Below are positions 50,275-58,914 of a stretch of 64,000 nucleotides of DNA, piece after piece. The notes beneath the pieces are model-generated. The model made no database searches, was not told the DNA's origin, and was given only the letters and a program-made list of their open reading frames with translations. Position 1 is the stretch's first letter. Every line of letters begins with the position of its first letter. The translations under genes and the position numbers were made by a program. The stretch covers positions 1-64,000 of the forward strand of contig NZ_RARC01000009.1 in NCBI RefSeq assembly GCF_003719305.1, read 5' to 3'. The DNA is from Mycolicibacterium stellerae (GTDB lineage: Bacteria; Actinomycetota; Actinomycetes; Mycobacteriales; Mycobacteriaceae).

Positions 50275-53200
50275 TCAGCCTTCGAGGTCGCCTTCGGTTT
50301 CCAGCAACACCTGCCGCAGACCGGCGAGCGTGTCCGCCGTGGGCTGCGCCCACATGCCGCGATCCGCCGCCTCCAGCAGGCGCTCGGCCATGCCGTGCAG
50401 CGCCCACGGATTGGATTCGGCCATGAACTTGCGGTTCTCGCCGTCGAGCACATAGGCCTCGGTCAGCCGTTCGTACATCCAATCGGCCATCACTCCCGCG
50501 GTGGCGTCGTAGCCGAACAAATAGTCGACGGTCGCGGCCATCTCGAATGCGCCCTTGTAGCCGTGCCGACGCATCGCCGTCATCCACCGCGGATTGACCA
50601 CCCTGGCCCGGAACACCCGCGTCGTCTCCTCCGAGAGGGTGCGGGTGCGTACGGCGTCGGGGCGGGTGTTGTCGCCGATGTATGCGGCGGGCGCCTTACC
50701 GGTGAGCGCGCGAACGGTGGCCACCATCCCGCCGTGGTACTGGAAATAGTCGTCGGAGTCGGCGATGTCGTGCTCGCGGGTGTCGGTGTTCTTGGCGGCC
50801 ACCGCGATACGGCGGTACTGCCTGCTCATGTCGTCGGCAGCCGGCGCCCCGTCGAGACCGCGGCCGTACGCAAAACCGCCCCAGGCCGTGTACACCTCGG
50901 CGAGATCGGCGTCGTCACGCCAGTTGCGGCTGTCGATCAACTGCAGCAACCCGGCGCCGTAGGTGCCCGGTTTCGAGCCGAAAACCCTTGTGGTGGCGCG
51001 CCGTCGGTCACCGTGCTCGGCGACGTCGGCGTCGGTGTGCGCGCGAACGTAATTCTGGTCGGCAGGCTCGTCGAGGTTCGCGACGAGCGCCACCGCGTCA
51101 TCGAGCATCGTGACGACGTGCGGGAAGGCGTCCCGGAAGAAACCGGAGATCCGCACGGTGACGTCGATACGAGGCCTGCCGAGTTCGGCGAGCGCGATCG
51201 CCTCCAGGTCGACGACGCGGCGGGATGCGTCGTCCCATACCGGCCGAACACCCAGCAGCGCAAGCACTTCGGCGATGTCATCGCCCGAGGTGCGCATCGC
51301 CGACGTGCCCCACACCGAAAGGCCCACCGACCGCGGCCAGCTGCCGTGGTCGGTGAGGTACCGGGTCAGTAGCGACTCGGCCATCGCGCTGCCGGTCTCC
51401 CAGGCCAGCCGCGACGGCACGGCCTTCGGGTCGACGGAGTAGAAGTTGCGCCCGGTGGGTAAAACGTTCACAAGTCCCCGCAGCGGCGAGCCCGACGGAC
51501 CCGCGGCGATGAACCGGCCGCCAAGGGCCCGCAGGATCTGATCGATCTCCCCCGCAGTCCCCGCAAGACGGGGCACCACCTCGGTGCACGCGAACCGCAG
51601 AATCGCCGCGACGTCGCGGTTATCGGTCAGGCTGTCGACAACCGCGGCGTCCCAGCCGGCCTGCTGCAGTTCGGCAAGCAGTGCGCGAGCGCGGATTTCG
51701 GCCTCATCGACGGCGCCGCGGTCGTCGGTACCGTCCTCGGCGAGGCCGAGCGCCTGCCGCAGCCCCGGCACCGTCTGCTCACCGCCGAACAGCTGTCGCG
51801 CCCGCAGGATGGCCAGCACCAGGTCGAGTTCGGGCTCGCCGGCAGGCGCACCGCCGAGAATGTGGAGCCCGTCGCGGATCTGGACGTCCTTGATCTCGCA
51901 CAGCCAGCCGTCGACGTGTAGCAGCATGTCATCGAACGAGTCGTCCTCGGGGCGTTCGGCAAGGCCCAGATCGCGGTCCATCTCTGCGGCGCGCATCAGC
52001 GTCCAGATCTGCTGACGGATCGCGGGTAGCTTGCCAGGGTCGAGCGCCGCGATGTTGGCGTGCTCGTCGAGCAACTGCTCCAATCGCGCTATGTCCCCGT
52101 AGCTTTCGGCGCGGGCCATCGGCGGGATGAGGTGGTCGACCAGTGTGGCGTGCGCGCGCCGCTTGGCCTGGGTGCCCTCCCCCGGGTCGTTGACGAGGAA
52201 CGGATAGATCAGTGGCAGGCTGCCAAGCGCCGCGTCGGAACCGCACGCCGCGGACATGCCGAGCGTCTTACCGGGCAGCCACTCCAGGTTGCCGTGCTTG
52301 CCGAGGTGGACGATCGCGTCGGCGCCGAAGCCGTTGTCGAGCCACTGGTATGCCGCCAGATAGTGATGGCTCGGCGGTAGGTCCGGATCGTGGTAGATCG
52401 CGACGGGATTCTCGCCGAAGCCCCGCGGTGGCTGCACCATCAGGACGACGTTGTCTGCCTGCATCGCGGCAATGACGATCTCGCCGTCCGGATTGTGGCT
52501 GCGGTCGACGAAAAGGTCACCGGGTGCAGGTCCCCAATGCTTTTCGACGGCCTCGGTGAGCTCGGCGGGCAGCGTCGTGAACCAAGCCCGATAGTCCTTG
52601 GCTGACAGTCGTATCGGATTGCCCGCCAGGTGCTCCTCGGTGAGCCAGTCCGGGTCCTGCCCGCCGTGTTCGATCAGCGCGTGGATCAGGGCGTCGCCGT
52701 CCTGCGCGTCGACACCGGGGATATCGCCGATCTGATAGCCGGCATCGCGCATGGCGCGCAACAGCGCGACCGCGCTCGCCGGAGTGTCCAGTCCGACCGC
52801 GTTGCCGATCCGGGCGTGCTTAGTCGGATACGCCGAGAACACCACCGCGACGCGTTTGTCCTCCGGCGCGACGGCGCGCAGTCGGGCATGACGTACGGCG
52901 AGGCCTGCCACCCTGGCGCAGCGTTCAGGATCGGCGACGTAGGCGATCAGGCCCTCCTCGTCAATCTCTTTGAAGGAGAAGGGGACCGTGATGATGCGGC
53001 CGTCGAACTCCGGAACGGCCACCTGGGTCGCGACGTCGAGCGGGCTCATGCCGTCGTCGTTGTCGTGCCACTGTGCCCGCGAACTTGTCAGGCACAGGCC
53101 CTGCAGGATCGGAATATCCAGCGCGGCAAGGTGTGCCACGTTCCAGGTATCGTCGCTGCCGCCCGCCGACACGGTGGCGGGGACCGCACCTCCGGCAGCC

Positions 53201-53847
53201 AGCACCGTGGTCACCATCGCGTCGGCGGACTTCAGCAGATCGAGCATGTCGGGCTCTGCGGTGCGCAGCGAGGCGCAGTACACCGGTAGTGCGCGCCCAC
53301 CCGCGTCCTCGATTGCGCTGCACAGCGCTTCGACATAGCCGGTGTTGCCGGCCAGCTGCTGCGCCCGATAGAAGAGCACCGCGATCGTCGGGCCGTCGGT
53401 AATTATCGAATTGCGTTCGAGGACACCCCAATTCGGTACGGCGGCAGGCGGCGCGAACCCGAATCCGGTCATCAGCACGGTATCGCACAGGAATGCGTGC
53501 AGCTGGTGGAGATTGTCAACGCCGCCCTGGGCGAGATAGACGTGCGCCTGCACGGCCACGCCCGCCGGGACGGTGGAATAGCTCATCAGGTCTGCGTCTG
53601 GTGCCTGCTCGCCGCTGACCACCACCGTCGGCACACCGCTTGCCACCACCGCGTCGATGCCGTCTTGCCACGACCGGTAGCCACCGAGGATCCGCACCAC
53701 GACGAGATCGGCGCCGCCGAGTTGCTCGCTGAGCTCACCCTCGACGAGCCGCGACGGGTTGGCCCACCGGTACTGCGCTCCGCTGGCGCGGGCGGTGATC
53801 AGGTCGGTGTCGGATGTCGACAGCAATAAGACGGTGGGCTCTGGCAC
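50275..53847 (-). CDS. cobN: Cobaltochelatase subunit CobN
   Basis: CobN is the large subunit of the aerobic-route ATP-dependent cobaltochelatase that inserts cobalt into hydrogenobyrinic acid a,c-diamide. The 1190-residue protein matches the family length. Landmarks are VLLLSTSDTDLITARASGAQYRWANPSRL, FSAYPTKHARIGNAVGLDTPASAVALLRAMRDAGY, VHLGKHGNLEWLPGKTLGMSAACGSDAALGSLPLIYPFLVNDPGEG, RFIAAGPSGSPLRGLVNVLPTGRNFYSVDPKAVPSRLAWETG, and AWGGFAYGRGLDGAP. It is preceded on the same strand by a 32-residue membrane peptide gene. ATPase partner subunits are not in the window. Confidence 0.96.
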   Translation of the reverse strand: MPEPTVLLLSTSDTDLITARASGAQYRWANPSRLVEGELSEQLGGADLVVVRILGGYRSWQDGIDAVVASGVPTVVVSGEQAPDADLMSYSTVPAGVAVQAHVYLAQGGVDNLHQLHAFLCDTVLMTGFGFAPPAAVPNWGVLERNSIITDGPTIAVLFYRAQQLAGNTGYVEALCSAIEDAGGRALPVYCASLRTAEPDMLDLLKSADAMVTTVLAAGGAVPATVSAGGSDDTWNVAHLAALDIPILQGLCLTSSRAQWHDNDDGMSPLDVATQVAVPEFDGRIITVPFSFKEIDEEGLIAYVADPERCARVAGLAVRHARLRAVAPEDKRVAVVFSAYPTKHARIGNAVGLDTPASAVALLRAMRDAGYQIGDIPGVDAQDGDALIHALIEHGGQDPDWLTEEHLAGNPIRLSAKDYRAWFTTLPAELTEAVEKHWGPAPGDLFVDRSHNPDGEIVIAAMQADNVVLMVQPPRGFGENPVAIYHDPDLPPSHHYLAAYQWLDNGFGADAIVHLGKHGNLEWLPGKTLGMSAACGSDAALGSLPLIYPFLVNDPGEGTQAKRRAHATLVDHLIPPMARAESYGDIARLEQLLDEHANIAALDPGKLPAIRQQIWTLMRAAEMDRDLGLAERPEDDSFDDMLLHVDGWLCEIKDVQIRDGLHILGGAPAGEPELDLVLAILRARQLFGGEQTVPGLRQALGLAEDGTDDRGAVDEAEIRARALLAELQQAGWDAAVVDSLTDNRDVAAILRFACTEVVPRLAGTAGEIDQILRALGGRFIAAGPSGSPLRGLVNVLPTGRNFYSVDPKAVPSRLAWETGSAMAESLLTRYLTDHGSWPRSVGLSVWGTSAMRTSGDDIAEVLALLGVRPVWDDASRRVVDLEAIALAELGRPRIDVTVRISGFFRDAFPHVVTMLDDAVALVANLDEPADQNYVRAHTDADVAEHGDRRRATTRVFGSKPGTYGAGLLQLIDSRNWRDDADLAEVYTAWGGFAYGRGLDGAPAADDMSRQYRRIAVAAKNTDTREHDIADSDDYFQYHGGMVATVRALTGKAPAAYIGDNTRPDAVRTRTLSEETTRVFRARVVNPRWMTAMRRHGYKGAFEMAATVDYLFGYDATAGVMADWMYERLTEAYVLDGENRKFMAESNPWALHGMAERLLEAADRGMWAQPTADTLAGLRQVLLETEGDLEG

Positions 53848-53872
53848 CCACCATTCCTATCGCAGGTGATGG

Positions 53873-53971
53873 TCAGTCGCCGAAGCGGCCGTGCCAGGTC
53901 TGCGGATATGGCAGTCCGGTCGCGGCGACCAGGACGAGGAGAACTGCGCCGAACACGATCAAGGAGAACAT
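53873..53971 (-). CDS. 32-residue single-span membrane peptide upstream of cobN
   Basis: The frame encodes MFSLIVFGAVLLVLVAATG followed by LPYPQTWHGRFGD. The hydrophobic run is one membrane helix and the short tail is polar. GGAAGGA lies six bases upstream of ATG 53971, a very good ribosome-binding site. The gene ends 25 bases before cobN and should be cotranscribed with it. It is paralogous to the 35-residue product encoded at 55064-55171 (shared TG...Y.Q.W..R.G pattern). Function unknown. Confidence 0.7.
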   Translation of the reverse strand: MFSLIVFGAVLLVLVAATGLPYPQTWHGRFGD

Positions 53972-54078
53972 CGTTGGTCCTTCCGTTCGTTGTTACACAC
54001 ACGTGCAACTGCGAGAACCGTACGACGAAACCGGTGAGTAACCACCGCCATGTGGTTGACGGAACTACCAGGTCAAGT

Positions 54079-54096
54079 ATGTGACAGCCGTCACAT
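54079..54096. promoter_or_regulatory. CRP-like binding site upstream of the TauD-type gene
   Basis: ATGTGAC (54079-54085) and GTCACAT (54090-54096) are perfect inverted repeats with a 4-base spacer. This contains TGTGA-N6-TCACA, the classic CRP/FNR-family site; the mycobacterial CRP (Rv3676) binds similar sequences. The site is 64 bases before the dioxygenase start, and about 108 bases before the start of the divergent 32-residue peptide/cobN unit. Confidence 0.6.
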
Positions 54097-54159
54097 CCGA
54101 TTCCACTCCCGCTGCGTCGAACCCTGGCGCGCACCCGAGTCAGGGTTCAGCTTGGGCAG

Positions 54160-55059
54160 ATGCACGTGGTCAAACTCGGAGCCAACATCGGTGCCCGCAT
54201 CGACGGCGTCCGCCTCGCCGGAAACCTCGACCGTTCCACCGCCGCGAACATCAACACCGCACTGCTCGAGCACAAGGTGATCTTCTTCCGCGAACAGCAC
54301 GACCTCGACGATGACGGTCAACTGGCGTTCGCGCGCAGCCTTGGCACACCGACAAGTGCGCACCCGACCGTGACTTCGCGCGGAACCCGCCTGCTGCCCA
54401 TCGATTCCCGCTACGACAAGGCCAACAGCTGGCACACCGACGTCACGTTCGTCGACCGAATCCCCAAGGCCTCGCTGCTGCGCGCCGTCACACTGCCTGC
54501 CTACGGCGGTACGACGACCTGGGCCTCGACCGAGGCGGCCTACAACCAGCTGCCCGCTCCTCTGCGTGCGCTCGCCGAGAACCTCTGGGCGGTGCACACC
54601 AACCAGTACGACTACGCGTCGCCGCGGGAAACCGCCACCGCGGAGGAACGCCAGTACCGCGACGAGTTCGTCTCCGACTACTACGAGACCGAGCACCCGG
54701 TGGTGCGCATCCATCCTGAAACCGGCAGGCGCGTGCTGCTGCTCGGCCATTTCGTCAAGCGGTTCGTCGGGCTCGGTGCGGGCGAGTCGGCCGCACTGTT
54801 CAACCTGTTGCAGTCTCGGATAACCAAGCTGGAGAACACGATCCGATGGGACTGGCGGCCAGGCGACCTGGCTATCTGGGACAACCGTGCCACCCAGCAC
54901 TACGCCGTCGCCGACTACGACGACCAGTTCCGCATGCTCAACCGGGTCACGCTGGCCGGCGACCTCCCGGTGGCTGTCGACGGCCGGACCAGCCGCGTGG
55001 TCGCCGGGGACGCCTCGCACTACTCAGACGTGGTGGATCCGGTTCCGCTGGCCAGCTGA
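54160..55059 (+). CDS. TauD/AtsK-type 2-oxoglutarate dioxygenase (Rv3406-like)
   Basis: The 299-residue Fe(II)/2-oxoglutarate enzyme has HxD in [35 protein letters not shown], a distal His in [29 protein letters not shown] with the 2-oxoglutarate-binding Arg shortly after, and [20 protein letters not shown]. The overall sequence resembles Rv3406, an alkyl sulfatase that frees sulfate from sulfate esters. A sulfur-scavenging role is therefore likely, and the window also carries an ssu operon. No strong ribosome-binding site precedes ATG 54160. It interrupts the cobN-cobG interval, where M. tuberculosis has mazEF7. Confidence 0.86.
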   Translation: MHVVKLGANIGARIDGVRLAGNLDRSTAANINTALLEHKVIFFREQHDLDDDGQLAFARSLGTPTSAHPTVTSRGTRLLPIDSRYDKANSWHTDVTFVDRIPKASLLRAVTLPAYGGTTTWASTEAAYNQLPAPLRALAENLWAVHTNQYDYASPRETATAEERQYRDEFVSDYYETEHPVVRIHPETGRRVLLLGHFVKRFVGLGAGESAALFNLLQSRITKLENTIRWDWRPGDLAIWDNRATQHYAVADYDDQFRMLNRVTLAGDLPVAVDGRTSRVVAGDASHYSDVVDPVPLAS

Positions 55060-55063
55060 CGGG

Positions 55064-55171
55064 TCAGCGGTCGGATTTCCCCCACCGCGCGGCCCACGAC
55101 TGCGAATAGCCGGTGCCGGTGAGGACGCCCAGCAGAACCATGACGGCTGCGAACACGAGAAATACGAGCAT
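55064..55171 (-). CDS. 35-residue single-span membrane peptide
   Basis: The frame encodes MLVFLVFAAVMVLLGVLTG followed by TGYSQSWAARWGKSDR. AAGGAAGG stands just before ATG 55171. It is the partner of the 32-residue peptide at 53873-53971: both have a short hydrophobic helix beginning near Met1, then G-Y/P-x-Q-x-W and a basic/glycine end. It lies 49 bases downstream of the 103-residue gene on the same strand. Function unknown. Confidence 0.7.
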   Translation of the reverse strand: MLVFLVFAAVMVLLGVLTGTGYSQSWAARWGKSDR

Positions 55172-55220
55172 CGACCTTCCTTACTGATAGAGGTGGGCCA
55201 AGTACAAAAATGGCGGGCGA

Positions 55221-55532
55221 CTACAGCCTGTCCATCGCCCGCGACATGGCCGACTTCTCCAGATAGCCGAACCGTTGCGGGTAGTGCCTGGGTGCGCGCG
55301 ACTTCTCGGGCCGCGCAAACAATGCGTGCACCGTCGAGCCGAGTTCGCGGGCGACGCTTCGGTGTCGCGCAGGCGCGGCCGTAGGTGTCAGCGCCGCCGC
55401 CGAACCGAACAGCACCTGCTGTTCGGTGATCAACGCGGCGGTGTCGGTCGACTTCTCGTCGGACGGCGCCGGTGCGCTCACGGTCTTCGGTGTTTGGTTG
55501 TTCGTGCCAGCCTCGGTGTCCAGCGTGGTCAT
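55221..55532 (-). CDS. Conserved mycobacterial small protein, unknown function
   Basis: The 103-residue product has a Thr/Ala/Pro-rich, disordered first half (TEAGTNNQTPKTVSAPAPSDEKSTD) and a conserved-looking second half with ITEQQVLFGSAAAL and RPEKSRAPRHYPQRFGYLEKSAMSRAMDRL. It has no signal, membrane span or Cys. It is divergent from cobG and followed by the 35-residue membrane peptide gene, so both may be one unit. I do not recognise its function. Confidence 0.62.
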   Translation of the reverse strand: MTTLDTEAGTNNQTPKTVSAPAPSDEKSTDTAALITEQQVLFGSAAALTPTAAPARHRSVARELGSTVHALFARPEKSRAPRHYPQRFGYLEKSAMSRAMDRL

Positions 55533-55595
55533 TTCGGTACTCCAACCGCCCCGATGTCCCGTGCTCTACTGCCGCGGGATCTCTGTATGTCTGGA

Positions 55596-55638
55596 AAATT
55601 AATTTCGGCGGGGTATTGACGCACGCGTAGTGCACTAC
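55596..55638. promoter_or_regulatory. Candidate cobG promoter/operator region
   Basis: The 146-base gap between the divergent 103-residue gene and cobG contains the palindrome AAATTAATTT (55596-55605), a -35-like TTGACG (55616-55621) and the perfect 12-base palindrome GTAGTGCACTAC (55627-55638) lying in the spacer just after it. No good -10 hexamer is seen. A cobalamin riboswitch fold was looked for and not found. Confidence 0.35.
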
Positions 55639-55678
55639 TCCAGCTCGTGCCAATCGGGCTACGCGTACCGTGAACCCG

Positions 55679-56803
55679 ATGGCTCGGACCCGTGACCAGG
55701 ACGAATGTCCAGGTGCCCTTCAGATGCACCCGGCCGCCGACGGCGCGCTGGCCCGCGTCCGACTGCCCGGCGGGATGATCGAACCGCGACAGCTGGAAGC
55801 CCTGGCGCACGCGGCGAACCGGTTCGGCTCCTCGGCGATGGAGCTGACCTCGCGGGGCAACATCCAGATCCGCGGCATCCGTGACGACGAGGCCGCCACC
55901 GCCCTCGCTGACGCCGTCGCGACCGCCGGGTTGCTCCCGTCGCCGACGCATGAGCGAATGCGCAACATCGTCGCCTCCCCCCTCTCGGGGCGGGTGGGCG
56001 GCAGCGCCGACGTACGGGAGTGGGTGCGTCGGTGCGACGCCGCGATCTGCGCCGCGCCCGACCTGGCCGCGCTGCCGGGCCGGTTCTGGTTCAGCATCGA
56101 CGACGGCCGTGGCGACGTCTCCGGGCTGGCCGCCGACGTGGGGGCCCATGTGACCGGTGACTCCGTTGCCCTCCTGTTGGCCGGTCGCGACACCGGCGTT
56201 CGAATCGCACCCTCGGAGGTCGTACCGACGCTGATATCGGTTGCGCGGCGCTTCGTCGAGGTTCGGGGCGACGCGTGGCGCATAGCGGAACTCACGGATA
56301 CCTCTGTGCTGATCGATGGCCTTGCCCGATCCGCCGCGCCTGGGGCGACCTGGCCCCCTGTCAGCCGGCCGCCGGTCGGCTGGATCAGCCAGGACGACGG
56401 ACGCATCGCGCTTGGCGCAGGCGCGCCGCTCGGTGTGCTGCAGGCACGCGTCGCCGAATACTTGGCGGCCATCGACGCCCCGATGGTCGTCACGCCGTGG
56501 CGCTCGGTGCTCGTCTGCGACCTCGACGACGGCGTCGCGGACGCCGCGCTACGAGTGCTCGCTCCGTTTGGCCTGGTATTCGACGAGGGTTCGCCGTGGC
56601 TGGACGTCAGCGCCTGCACGGGCAGCCCCGGCTGCGAACGCTCCGCGGCCGACGTTCGTGCGGACGCGACCCGAGCAGTCGGCGACCCGAGCACGGCGCA
56701 CCGGCATTTCGTCGGATGCGAACGGGCCTGCGGCAGCCCGCCGACGGGCGAGGTCCTGATTGCCACCGGAGACGGATACGTGCTGCGCAAGGCGTCCCCG
56801 TAG
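55679..56803 (+). CDS. cobG: Precorrin-3B synthase CobG
   Basis: CobG uses O2 to convert precorrin-3A to precorrin-3B, the step that marks the aerobic cobalamin pathway. The 374-residue protein is related to sulfite/nitrite reductases. It has FGSSAMELTSRGNIQIRG in the N-terminal half and a C-terminal Fe-S/siroheme Cys pattern, SACTGSPGCERSAADVR and HFVGCERACGSPP. ATG 55679 is preferred over GTG 55670, nine bases upstream. It starts a cobG-cobH-cobIJ operon. Confidence 0.92.
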   Translation: MARTRDQDECPGALQMHPAADGALARVRLPGGMIEPRQLEALAHAANRFGSSAMELTSRGNIQIRGIRDDEAATALADAVATAGLLPSPTHERMRNIVASPLSGRVGGSADVREWVRRCDAAICAAPDLAALPGRFWFSIDDGRGDVSGLAADVGAHVTGDSVALLLAGRDTGVRIAPSEVVPTLISVARRFVEVRGDAWRIAELTDTSVLIDGLARSAAPGATWPPVSRPPVGWISQDDGRIALGAGAPLGVLQARVAEYLAAIDAPMVVTPWRSVLVCDLDDGVADAALRVLAPFGLVFDEGSPWLDVSACTGSPGCERSAADVRADATRAVGDPSTAHRHFVGCERACGSPPTGEVLIATGDGYVLRKASP

Positions 56804-56812
56804 GGTGAGCGG

Positions 56813-57439
56813 GTGCTCGACTACACCCGTGACGCCGCCGAGATTTATCGGCAGTCGTTCGCGACCATCCGAGCGGAAGCCGACCTCTCCCGATTCCCGG
56901 ATGACGTCGCCCGCGTCGTCGTGCGGTTGATCCATACGTGCGGTCAGGTCGACGTCGCCGACCACGTCGCCTACAGCGAGGACGTGGTCGCCAAGGCGCA
57001 CGCCGCGCTCGCCGCGGGCGCGCCGGTGCTGTGCGATTCGTCGATGGTGGCAGCAGGGATCACCCGGTCGCGGTTGCCCGCCGACAACGAGGTGGTGTCG
57101 CTGGTCGCCGACGACGGGGCCGTCGACCTGGCCGCCCGCATCGGCACCACCCGCTCCGCTGCAGCGGTGCAGTTGTGGGCCGACCGGCTGGGTGGTGCAG
57201 TGCTCGCGATCGGCAACGCACCGACCGCCCTGTTCCGGCTGCTGGAACTCGTCGACGACGGCGCACCCACTCCGGCGGCCGTGCTCGGCGGTCCGGTCGG
57301 GTTCGTCGGATCGGCCCAGTCCAAGCAGGAGCTCATCGACCGACCGCGCGGCATGTCCTACCTCGTCGTCACCGGTCGGCGCGGCGGCAGCGCGATGGCC
57401 GCAGCCGCCGTAAACGCGATCGCAAGCAGCGCGGAATGA
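56813..57439 (+). CDS. cobH: Precorrin-8X methylmutase CobH
   Basis: CobH moves a methyl group from C-11 to C-12 of precorrin-8X to give hydrogenobyrinic acid. The 208-residue protein has [28 protein letters not shown] with the catalytic His, [61 protein letters not shown] 56813 lies nine bases after cobG; the stop overlaps the cobIJ start (ATGA). Confidence 0.95.
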   Translation: MLDYTRDAAEIYRQSFATIRAEADLSRFPDDVARVVVRLIHTCGQVDVADHVAYSEDVVAKAHAALAAGAPVLCDSSMVAAGITRSRLPADNEVVSLVADDGAVDLAARIGTTRSAAAVQLWADRLGGAVLAIGNAPTALFRLLELVDDGAPTPAAVLGGPVGFVGSAQSKQELIDRPRGMSYLVVTGRRGGSAMAAAAVNAIASSAE

Positions 57440-58899
57440 CCGAGAGGGGAACGCTGTGGGGGGTCGGGCTTGGACCCGGTGACCCCGAACTGGTGACAGT
57501 CAAGGCCGCCAGGGTGATCGCGCAAGCCGACGTCGTCGCCTATCACAGCGCCAGGCACGGGCGCAGCATCGCTCGCGGCATCGCCGAGCCCTATCTGCGC
57601 GGAAACCAGATCGAGGAGCACCTGGTCTACCCGGTCACCACCGAGACCACCGACCATCCCGGCGGATACGCCGGTGCGCTCGAGGACTTCTACCGCGACG
57701 CCGCCGAGCGCATCGCCACACATCTGGGCGCAGGCCGCGACGTCGCGCTGCTGGCCGAGGGCGATCCCCTGTTCTACAGCTCCTACATGCACATGCACAC
57801 CCGGCTGACCGAGCGCTTCGACGCGGTGATCGTGCCGGGAGTGACGTCCGTCAGCGCGGCATCGGCGGCGACAGGCACACCCCTCGTCCAGGGCGACGAG
57901 GTGCTGACGATAATCCCTGGCACGCTGCCCATCGACGAGCTCAAGCGCAGGTTGTCAGACACCGACGCCGCCGTCGTGCTGAAACTGGGAAGGTCGTATC
58001 CCGCTGTACGGGAAGCGCTTTCATCGGCTGGTCGGCTCGGCGAGGCGTTCTACGTGGAACGCGCAAGTACGCCGCAGCAGCGCGTGCTGCCCGCAGCCGA
58101 CGTCGAAGACGACAAAGTGCCGTACTTCTCGCTCGCCATGCTGCCCGGCGCTCCGGCAAGGCAGGCACCGGCGGGCAGCGTCGCCGTCGTCGGCCTCGGG
58201 CCGGGCGACATCGATTGGATGACACCGCAGAGCCGCCGTGAACTCGCCGAGGCGACCGACCTTATCGGATACGGGCCGTACTTGGATCGCATCCGGCCGC
58301 GTGACGGACAACGCCGCCACCCCAGCGACAACACCGAGGAACCGGCACGCGCCCACCTGGCGTGCTCGCTCGCCGAGGAGGGCCGCGCTGTGGCCGTCGT
58401 GTCGTCCGGCGATCCCGGCGTGTTCGCAATGGCAACGGCCGTGCTGGAAGAGGCCAAGCAGTGGCCCGGCGTTACGGTTCGGGTGATTCCGGCGATGACG
58501 GCGGCGCAGGCCGTCGCGAGCCGGGTCGGGGCGCCGCTGGGCCACGACTACGCGGTGATCTCGCTGTCGGATCGGCTCAAGCCGTGGGACGTCATCGCCG
58601 AACGGCTCAGCGCCGCAGCGAAGTCCGACCTGGTGCTGGCGATCTACAACCCGGCGTCGAAAACCCGCACCTGGCAGGTCGGTGCGATGCGGGATCTGCT
58701 GCTGGAGTACCGCGATCCGGGCACTCCCGTGGTGATCGGCAGGGATGTGTCCGGTCCGCGCGAAGACGTGAAGGTCGTGCGGCTGGCCGACCTCGACCCC
58801 GCCCAGGTCGACATGCGGTGCCTGCTGATCGTCGGATCGTCGCAGACGCAGTGGTACGACGATCGGGTGTTCACGCCCCGCCGCTACCCGACGCTCTGA
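57436..58899 (+). CDS. cobIJ: Fused precorrin-2 C20- / precorrin-3B C17-methyltransferase CobIJ
   Basis: Two SAM-dependent tetrapyrrole methyltransferases are joined in one 487-residue protein. The CobI domain (about 1-240) has [22 protein letters not shown] and [20 protein letters not shown]. The CobJ domain (about 245-487) has [44 protein letters not shown] and [40 protein letters not shown]. CobI methylates precorrin-2 at C-20, and CobJ methylates at C-17 with ring contraction. The fusion is also known in M. tuberculosis (Rv2066). ATG 57436 overlaps cobH. Confidence 0.95.
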   Translation: MTERGTLWGVGLGPGDPELVTVKAARVIAQADVVAYHSARHGRSIARGIAEPYLRGNQIEEHLVYPVTTETTDHPGGYAGALEDFYRDAAERIATHLGAGRDVALLAEGDPLFYSSYMHMHTRLTERFDAVIVPGVTSVSAASAATGTPLVQGDEVLTIIPGTLPIDELKRRLSDTDAAVVLKLGRSYPAVREALSSAGRLGEAFYVERASTPQQRVLPAADVEDDKVPYFSLAMLPGAPARQAPAGSVAVVGLGPGDIDWMTPQSRRELAEATDLIGYGPYLDRIRPRDGQRRHPSDNTEEPARAHLACSLAEEGRAVAVVSSGDPGVFAMATAVLEEAKQWPGVTVRVIPAMTAAQAVASRVGAPLGHDYAVISLSDRLKPWDVIAERLSAAAKSDLVLAIYNPASKTRTWQVGAMRDLLLEYRDPGTPVVIGRDVSGPREDVKVVRLADLDPAQVDMRCLLIVGSSQTQWYDDRVFTPRRYPTL

Positions 58900-58914
58900 T
58901 ACTGTCCGGCAGCC

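Noticed and set aside
53972..54159. Cobalamin riboswitch upstream of cobN
   Set aside because: I looked for the conserved B12-box and core elements on both strands of the gap and saw none; the strongest element is the CRP-like palindrome.
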